From: Cryphonectria parasitica EP155
Taxonomy: Eukaryota; Ascomycota; Sordariomycetes; Diaporthales; Cryphonectriaceae
Direction: 5' to 3'
Assembly (NCBI RefSeq): GCF_011745365.1
Contig: NW_024468920.1
Coordinates: forward strand, 42,913 to 106,912
Length of the DNA: 64,000 bases
Shown here: positions 57,025 to 64,000 of the stretch, piece by piece
Position numbering within the stretch: position 1 is the stretch's first letter
Layout: each line of letters starts with the position of its first letter
Translations under genes and position numbers: made by a program
The notes under the pieces: model-generated
What the model was told of the DNA's origin: nothing
The model's input: only the letters and a program-made list of their open reading frames with translations
The model's database searches: none

Positions 57025-59145
57025 AAGATTTTCTAATTTATCTTAAGCAAAGATATTCTATATATTTAAGAAATCTGCATCTTAATAATCTAATCTTCTG
57101 CTAAAAGCATCTGCTTATTTATTTTCTAAGCTCTTATAATATATAATTCTGAAATCAAATTATAAAAGAAATTCTGCTTATTTAACTTATTGCTTATTCA
57201 AAACTTTAATTATTATAAATATAATTAAATTTTTATAATTCGAATAAATTATAATTGAATATTATATATTAATAAAATAGTATTACTATTTCTTAAAAGC
57301 TTTTATTATTATTATAAGCTTTTAATCTAGAATTTTATAATTAATTTCTAAGCTATTTAATTTTCTTAAAAAATTACTTATAATTCTTAAGCATTCTTAA
57401 TTATCTTATTAATCAAATTATTCTTCAAATATATATTCTAATATATTAGTTTTAATTTTAAAGAATTTATAGAAATCTGCTTTATACAGAATTAGCTTTA
57501 AGATAATATACTTAATAATCTTATTAAAAGCTTCTTATATCTTGAAGATTTATTCAAAAAGCTACTTCTTTTTAATAAGATTTGTAAAAGAATATATAAT
57601 TCAGCTATAGTTTTTAATAAACTGCTTATAGAAATTAATATATTTAAGAAAAAATTTAATATTTCTAATATTTCTAAGAATTAGCTAATTTCTAATAGCT
57701 TTTATCTTATCTTTTTATAGCTTAATATATTCTAGCTTAATTATAAATTCGAAGTAATTAACTTTTTATATATAAAAATAATTCTTTGTAAGTTTTATAA
57801 GAAGTTTTGCATTTTAAAGCATTTATAATATTATTTTCATATATTTCTTATACTTCTTCAGTATTTAAGAATAAATAAGAATATTATTAAAATATATAAT
57901 AATAAATTGATTTAAATGCTTATATAGAATATAATTAATTATTTCTTGAAATAAAGCTGAAATATTTATTAAGCTAAAAAGTATAATTAAATATTCATAG
58001 TATTTATAGCATATTCTGAAAGCAGTTTTTCATTCTTCTTCTTTTTTTATTCTAATTAGATTATAAGCTTCTTTTAAATTTAGAGCTATAAATTATTATA
58101 CTTCTTATAATCTATTTTATAATTTCTTAATAAATAGTAATAAATATTAGTTCTTAATTATAATATTATTAAGTTGCTTATAATTAATATATAATCTAAG
58201 CTTGCTATTCTTCTTGAATATAAATAGGATAGGATATTCTGCTAGTAATTGCAATAATTATATATATTTCTTTTTAAAGTTTTTATTAAGATACTTTTTA
58301 AATATTTCTAGTTATGCTTTATCTAGTTTATAAATAGAAAAGAATTTGGATTATTTTCCTTTTTATAATAGGATTTTATAATCATATAAGCTGTATTTTA
58401 GCAATTCTGTATTCAATTCTTTCTGGAATACTTTCTTGAATTTATAGTATTTCTATAGTATGCTTTCGAGTATTAATTCTGATTTATATATTATTTCTGC
58501 TATCTAAAGAAATAATAGATATTATTAAGTATGCTTCTTTTTATTCATTGTTTTTAATAGCATTTTTGAGAGCCTTAAGCATTCGCTTTAAGCTGAACTG
58601 ACTGCTTGAGAGCTTAGTTTCGAGATTCTTATATAGATTTACAATTTATATTCTAAAGCTTTTCCTTATTGCTTCAGAGCGAACTAGCTTACTGAGAATC
58701 TCGCTTTCATTATTTTGCTAATCTATTAGCGCTCTAGTACTATTTGGGTTTACTTGTTACTAGATTCTTTTCCTTAAACTGCTAGCTCTGCTGATTTAAA
58801 GATATATATAAAGTTGTTTGAAGCTTCTTTTCTAAAATATTCTTCTATAACTAACTTTCATCCTGCGCTATTAATTGCAACTATCTTTCTAGATATAGCT
58901 TGTTCTTATAAGATCTAGCCAGTAGTTCAATCAATTCGAGAATTATATTCTTTAAGCTATAAAAGCTCTATAATTAGCTTATGCTATACTATATTTATAA
59001 TATTAAAAGAAATTCTAATTATATATTCTTGGATTAAGATAGATAGATAATTAGTCTTCTTATTAATTACTTCTTAATTATATACAATAGATTATTCTTT
59101 TATAGTACTAAAAATATATAGCTACTTCTTTTATTTCCATTATAG
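57025..59145 (-). pseudogene. pol: E10 pol, N-terminal part (protease, RT, RNase H)
   Basis: From right to left: protease remnant near 59090, RT near 58400-57760 and RNase H near 57500-57150, joined to 29011 after removal of B1. It is one of the most AT-rich pol copies. E14 is inserted upstream at 59146. Confidence 0.85.
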
Positions 59146-59614
59146 TATAATAAGCACTGCAGCAATCCGAAGATTCCAAAGTATACAAAGAGGTTTATGC
59201 TAACAAGAGCAATATCGAAATATCAAATCCTTGAATACGGAACTATACAAGTCCTAATAAGCAATGCAAGTATTCACTGTCTTTAGAACTACTCAGTATA
59301 TAAGACTGAATACTTAGATTAATAACTGAAGAGCTATATACTAAATCTATCTAATGATAATAAATATATAATTATATATATATTCAGCTCTTCAGTATAA
59401 ATCGTAAGAATTGGTGATTAACTACTGCAATCTGTTGCTTGAACTATAAGAACTAATCGTTAACTGCTTCAATTCCCTTCTAATTGATTACAGCTTGTAA
59501 TCCTAGCTCTGGATTATATAATCCTTATTAGTTATCTGATATTAAGTTATAATACCTAGTTCTTGCTTGCTTATAATCTGTTTTCATAATCTGTATATTA
59601 GATAAATTATAACA
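59146..59614 (-). repeat. E14 3' LTR (469 bp)
   Basis: On the plus strand it reads TATAATAAGCACTGCAG to AAATTATAACA, followed by TTATCTTTCTTC. U3 holds GAATTGGTGATTAACTACTG-type text that is private to this copy. Confidence 0.9.
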
Positions 59615-59704
59615 TTATCTTTCTTCTATTAATTATTATTCTCAACAATCTTCTATAAGTATTCTAGCAAATCTTTCATACATAATCTTGCTTTCCTAAT
59701 CCGA

Positions 59705-60336
59705 ATAATAAACAGAATCGATAAAGCTTATTATAAAAAAACGAAATAATCTATCTTCCTCTAGCTTATTGCTCTTTCTTATTATATCAAGATGCTAATA
59801 TATTCTTTCTGCAGGAATTGCAAAGCTTGCTGCCTTGCTTCTAAGAAGAATTTGTTATGCTATACGAAGTGCATTAGGCATAAGCATAGAAATTGTAATA
59901 TGCATAGCTTATTGCTATTGCAGATGAAAAAGATTATAGCTTAGTATTCTGCTACTAAGGCTGCTCTTAATAATGCAGAGAAGGAATTAGAGCGTGCTAT
60001 AGCTAAAATGTATTAGTTGCGAAAATAGTGCAAGCTATAAGCTGAGAAAATAGCATGTATAGTGCATTATAGCTTGGATATGATTAAGAAGCTTGATTAT
60101 ATGAAGGCGGAGAAGCTAGCAAGGAAGCAGCAAGCTTGTATTTCTGTTAGTTCCCTTTCTAAGAGATTTTCTGCTTTAGTTTCGAAAGAACTCTTCTAAT
60201 CTTCTGATAGTATATTAGACTATTCCTTTTTAAGCAATATAGATAATATTGAAGATGATGAAGATTCTTCTAGTATTTGAGAAGTTTGTTCTGAGTTGGA
60301 GAATTTTCTGAAAAGTGAGATTTCTGAAGCTCCTAG
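59705..60336 (+). pseudogene. E14 antisense cysteine-rich ORF, 3' end cut
   Basis: The frame shows F-C-R-N-C-K-A-C-C-L, then L-L-C-Y-T-K-C-I-R, then R-N-C-N-M. All cysteines are intact here, although the spacing differs from E11. A Lys/Glu-rich helix follows (E-K-E-L-E-R-A). The tail reads L-E-N-F-L-K-S-E-I-S-E-A and is then cut by the E15 LTR. It is comparatively little mutated. Confidence 0.58.
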
Positions 60337-60779
60337 TGTTATAACTCATCCAACATGCAGGTTACGAAACAGATTACGAGCAACAAGAACCAGATGTCAA
60401 GAACTCAATATTCTAACTAAACATTGATTATATAACTCAGGGTTAGAGTTACAACAGGAATGAATCATTGAATTACTAAATAATCCAGTAAGCTCGAATC
60501 ATATGAATCAGTAGTAAGCCAAAATGAGCTATACTGAAGAGCTAGATATATAAGAACACATTCATTACTATTGAAAAGATTTAGTATATAGCTCTTTAGT
60601 TATTAATCTAAATATTCAGTCTTATATATTAAATAGCTCTAAAGATAGTAAATATTTGTATTGCTTATTAAGACTTGTATAGTTCTGTATTCAAGAATTT
60701 AATATTTTAATATTGCTCTTATTAGTATAAATCTCTTTATATACTTTGGAATCTTCAAATTGCTGCAATACTTATTATA
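60337..60779 (+). repeat. E15 5' LTR (443 bp)
   Basis: It runs TGTTATAACTCATCC to CTTATTATA. The first 150 bp are little mutated and the rest strongly. Hairpin arms and TATA are near 60534-60601. The leader TTTTAATAATTCTTGTTC follows. Confidence 0.93.
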
Positions 60780-60836
60780 TTTTAATAATTCTTGTTCAAA
60801 AATGATTCAGTATTATTCTCTTAAGCAATATAGAAT

Positions 60837-62990
60837 ATAATAGCTTCTTAAGAAATCTCTTTATTCTTATATACTTCTACTTAGAAAGAATTAATTAATT
60901 AGATATATTAGCTTATTTAGTATATTCAAGATCTGTATAATTAGCAGCAAGCTTAGAGCATTATTATTACTAATTAATAAGCTTAGCTAGCTTAATAAGC
61001 TTAGCAGATGCAGTTTATCTCTATAATTATCAGCAATGCTAGAAAAGTATATAAGATAAATAAGCTTGCTATATATAATAGCAATCAAAAGATATTATAT
61101 AGATTTCTTACTTACTGCAAAGCATACTTTTTGTATTATATAATTCAGTTTATTATAAAATCTGAGAAAATTATTCTTATAAGAATTCATTTCAAAAAGA
61201 ATACTCTTATTTAATATAAGCTTTCTCTATATAACTATTTGAAATATCAGAATAATCCTGATATATATATTCAGAGTACTAAGAATATATTTAATTTCTT
61301 TGCAAGCTTTAAGAAAGCTTTTAAGAAGATCTTTGATAATTCCAATAAAGAATATATTATAGCTTAGTAATTTCTGAATTTCAAACAAACTAAATTAGCT
61401 TCTGCTTATATAATCAGATTCAAGCAACTCTTAGCAAAGCTTCTATAGAAAGATAAGAATTTTATAAAATATTATTATAAAAGATTTAAGAATAATATTA
61501 AGAATAAAATCTTTAAGCAGAATTAGCTAGAGAACTTTATAATATTCTTTAACTAAGTAATTCATATTAATAACTATCTATATGAATAATAAGTAAAAAA
61601 ATTCAAAAAGAAAGAAAGCTAAATTTAAAGATTTCTAGCTAATACAAGCAAGAAACTTTAATATAAAAATAGTAATTAATAGAGCAGTATAGCTTAGAGC
61701 AGCATTATATATATTAATCTTATAAAGTTTAATATTGCTAATAAGCAGTATAGCAAGAGAAATAATATTATTTGTTATAATTATAGCAAATAAAAATATA
61801 TAGCTTGCAATTGCTATTAATTTCGAAAGAATAAATAGTAATTAGTTTAGAAAGAATGCTAAGTAAATATTACTTGATAATAGAAATCTAATTAACTAAG
61901 CAAAAATATTCTCTTAAAGCAAGTATTGAACTCTATTGATTATAGAAATCTTAGCTGAATATTCTATTATAATAATAACTGCTTAATATATCTTTTGAAT
62001 AAGAAAGATTTAAAATAATTCTCTTAGAAATCTAAGCGCTATAGGCAGATAGCAATAGCAGAGCGAGAATATATGCTTAGCATTACTATAAGCAGCAATA
62101 ATTTAAATTACTTCGATATTACTAAACAAAGTATTCAAGTATTAAAAGAAGAACTTAGTAATAGTATTCTTTATTATTCCTTATTATCTATACTAAGTAT
62201 TATAATTAGAAATATAAATAAGAAATAATATTCTCTTAGCTATTAGTATAAATATCTAAATAATGCTGAGAATATTTTTCAGATAATGAAAGAATTAAGC
62301 CAGATCGAATAGCTTAATAGTTTATTAGAATCTTCTGCAAATAACAAGCTTAACAACTTTATAGAGATTAGAAAAGAAAGATTTCCTTTTAGCATTAAAT
62401 AGAATAAGAAAATAATATGAATTAAATATTTTATTTATAAAATAGAGCTGAAAAAGCTCTTTACTAATATTCTCTTGCAAAATATTAAGATGCAGCAAAA
62501 TGAAAACTCTTGAATTAGCTTATTTTACAATCTATACTACGAACTAGCATAGATCTTCTGCACCTATTATAGCTACAGAATGCATTTCTCGGAAAAAATA
62601 TAGTATAAATAATTTTCTATTAGGAAATCAGAATAAATCCTTCAAGCTATTAAGGAATAAGAGCTTCGCTTCAGAGAAATTCTTAACAAGCAATACAATA
62701 ATGCATATATTAAGCTATTAGATAATTGTTCTAGATAATATATAAATAAGAAAATAGAATAGTAATAGTATAAAATAATACTCTATATAATTTATATTAA
62801 TAATAAAGTTTGTAATTAGTATTAATAGAGAAAAAACTAGAAATAATAATAATATAAGCAAAAGCAAGCTAAAAAGCTTGCTTAAGAAATAGCAAAGCAA
62901 GCTTAGAAGAAGAACAGATAATTCTTAATAATTCTAAAAAGCTAGGATTATTTATAAGAGAATTGTAGATGATTAGATTGAAACAGTTTC
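60837..62990 (+). pseudogene. gag: E15 gag
   Basis: The start is ATA (60837). The capsid part (61008-61214) stays open as K-V-Y-K-I-N-K and C-K-A-Y-F-L-Y-Y. The knuckle is near 61770. The C-terminal extension follows to about 62990. Confidence 0.78.
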
Positions 62991-64000
62991 TATATAAAGC
63001 TTTTAAAGCAGATTATGCTTATATTAAGCTTAATATATATATTCAAGAATACAAGTATAGCGTACTATTGAATAGTAGCGCTTAGAGAAACTTTATATTC
63101 TTATATATTGTTAATTAAGTATAGCTATAATGAAAATGAAAGAAATAGCTATATATTCTCAGTACTATAGAAGAATAACTGATTGTATACAATTAAGAAA
63201 TAATTAATAAGAAGATTAATTATCTATTTATCTTAATTCAAGAATATATAATCAAGATTTTTTTTAATATTATAGATATAGCATAGTATAAGCTGATTAT
63301 AAGATTTCTATAGCTTAAGAAGTATAATTCTCGAATCAATTGAATTACTAGCTAGATCTTATAGAAATAAGCTGTATTTAGAGAAAGAGTTGCAATTAAC
63401 AGCGCAGAATAAAAGCTAATTATTGAAGAATACTTAGAAAAAGAAGCTTTAAATAACTTCATATATATTTCCAAACTGATAGAACTAGCAGTTCAAGGAG
63501 AAGAATCTAGTAATAAGCAAATCTAAATAGTGCTAGAGTGCTAATAGATTAGCAAAATAATGAAAGCAAGATCCTCAGCAAGCTGGTTCGCTTCGGAGCA
63601 ACAAGGAAAAGCTTCAGAATGTGAATTGTAGATCTATACAAAAACCTCGAAACTAAGCTCTTAAGCAGTTAGTTCAGCTCAGAGCAGATACTTAAAGCTT
63701 TTAAAAATAATGAATAAAAAGAAGCATACTTAACAGTACTTACTATTCCTTCAGATAGCAGGAATAGTATATAAATCAGAATCAATACTTGCAAGTATAT
63801 TATGAAAATATCATAAATTCAAGAAACTATTCCAGAAAGAATTGAATATAAGATTACTAGAATATAGCTTATATAATTACAAGATCTCATTATAAAAAGA
63901 AAAATAGCTTAAGTTCTTTTCTATTTATAGATTAGATAAAGTATAACTAGAGATACTTAAGAAGTATCTTAATGAGAATCTTAAAAAGAAATATATATAA
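62950..64000 (+). pseudogene. pol: E15 protease and region upstream of RT, truncated by the window
   Basis: The protease site near 63066-63083 reads L-L-N-S-S-A. The region continues to the spacer before RT and is cut at the window end. Confidence 0.78.

Larger units (their letters stand above)
26504..59145 (-). mobile_element. E10: minus-strand family A element split by family B element B1
   Basis: The 3' LTR and pol tail lie at 26504-29016. The rest of pol resumes at 57020 after the 28-kb composite B1 insert and continues to 59145, where E14 is inserted. The joint is marked by TTAAT at 29012-29016 and 57020-57024. The net visible length is about 4.6 kb; gag and the 5' LTR should lie beyond E14 and E15 outside the window. 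Confidence 0.88.
59146..60336 (-). mobile_element. E14: 3' end of a minus-strand family A element
   Basis: Only the 3' LTR and antisense-ORF region are present. E15 is inserted at 60337. Flank TATAG (59141-59145) is one half of the expected duplication in E10. Confidence 0.86.
60337..64000 (+). mobile_element. E15: 5' part of a plus-strand family A element, runs out of the window
   Basis: The 5' LTR is complete and gag and protease follow. Positions 61396-64000 correspond to 1-2605 of E1. CCTAG (60332-60336) is the left half of its expected target duplication in E14. Confidence 0.92.

Overview
The window looks like heterochromatin from a filamentous ascomycete (Pezizomycotina). It is almost wholly AT-rich and consists of nested, dead Ty3/gypsy LTR retrotransposons. 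Their coding frames are full of TAA, TAG and TGA codons where related copies have CAA, CAG and TGG, and catalytic Asp codons read as Asn. This is the mark of repeat-induced point mutation (RIP: C to T, mainly at CpA, on both strands). I found no host gene, tRNA, rRNA or CRISPR array. An AT-rich isochore or pericentromere fits; the species cannot be named.

Two retroelement families account for most of the sequence. Family A is a chromovirus of about 7.4 kb with 442-480 bp LTRs. Its order is 5' LTR, a candidate self-priming PBS, a long gag with a central CCHC knuckle, then in the -1 frame protease, RT, RNase H, integrase and chromodomain, then an ANTISENSE cysteine-rich reading frame, a polypurine tract and the 3' LTR. 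Fifteen copies or fragments are numbered E1-E15. Family B (one copy, B1, net 5,665 bp) has 252 bp LTRs, a gag, protease, RT/RNase H/integrase and a chromodomain-like tail.

Layout. Positions 1-24278 are a stack of 3' halves of plus-strand family A elements, each ending in its 3' LTR: E1 1-6436, E2 6437-10570, E4 15533-19192, E5 19193-21736, E6 21737-23299 and E7 23300-24278. The stack is interrupted by a minisatellite-bearing segment (10571-12340, element 'X') and by the 5' half of minus-strand E3 (12341-15532). E8 (24279-25412, minus) carries a well-preserved solo LTR at its gag start. E9 (25413-26503) is a divergent plus fragment. Minus-strand E10 (26504-29016 and 57020-59145) is split by B1 (29017-57019). 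B1 is split by E11 (29799-37254) and E12 (40157-55028), and E12 is split by E13 (42136-49546, plus). Minus-strand E14 (59146-60336) is cut by plus-strand E15 (60337 to beyond 64000).

The nesting is supported by 5-bp target duplications: GGTAT for E13, AGTTA for E11, ATAGG/GTAGG for E12, TTAAT for B1 and CTATT for the solo LTR. Removing the inserts joins the host frames, and E11 and E12 come out at the same net length (7,456 bp).

The most interesting item is the antisense frame between the chromodomain and the 3' LTR. It is about 207-236 codons, has a seven-cysteine zinc-cluster-like module near its N-terminus, a charged helical middle and a conserved C-terminal W-L-S-F-L-x-S-E-I motif. Its stop codon overlaps the pol stop tail to tail. 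Other points worth checking are a 9-nt self-priming complementarity, a conserved inverted repeat around the LTR TATA box, and telomere-like repeats in the LTRs of both families.
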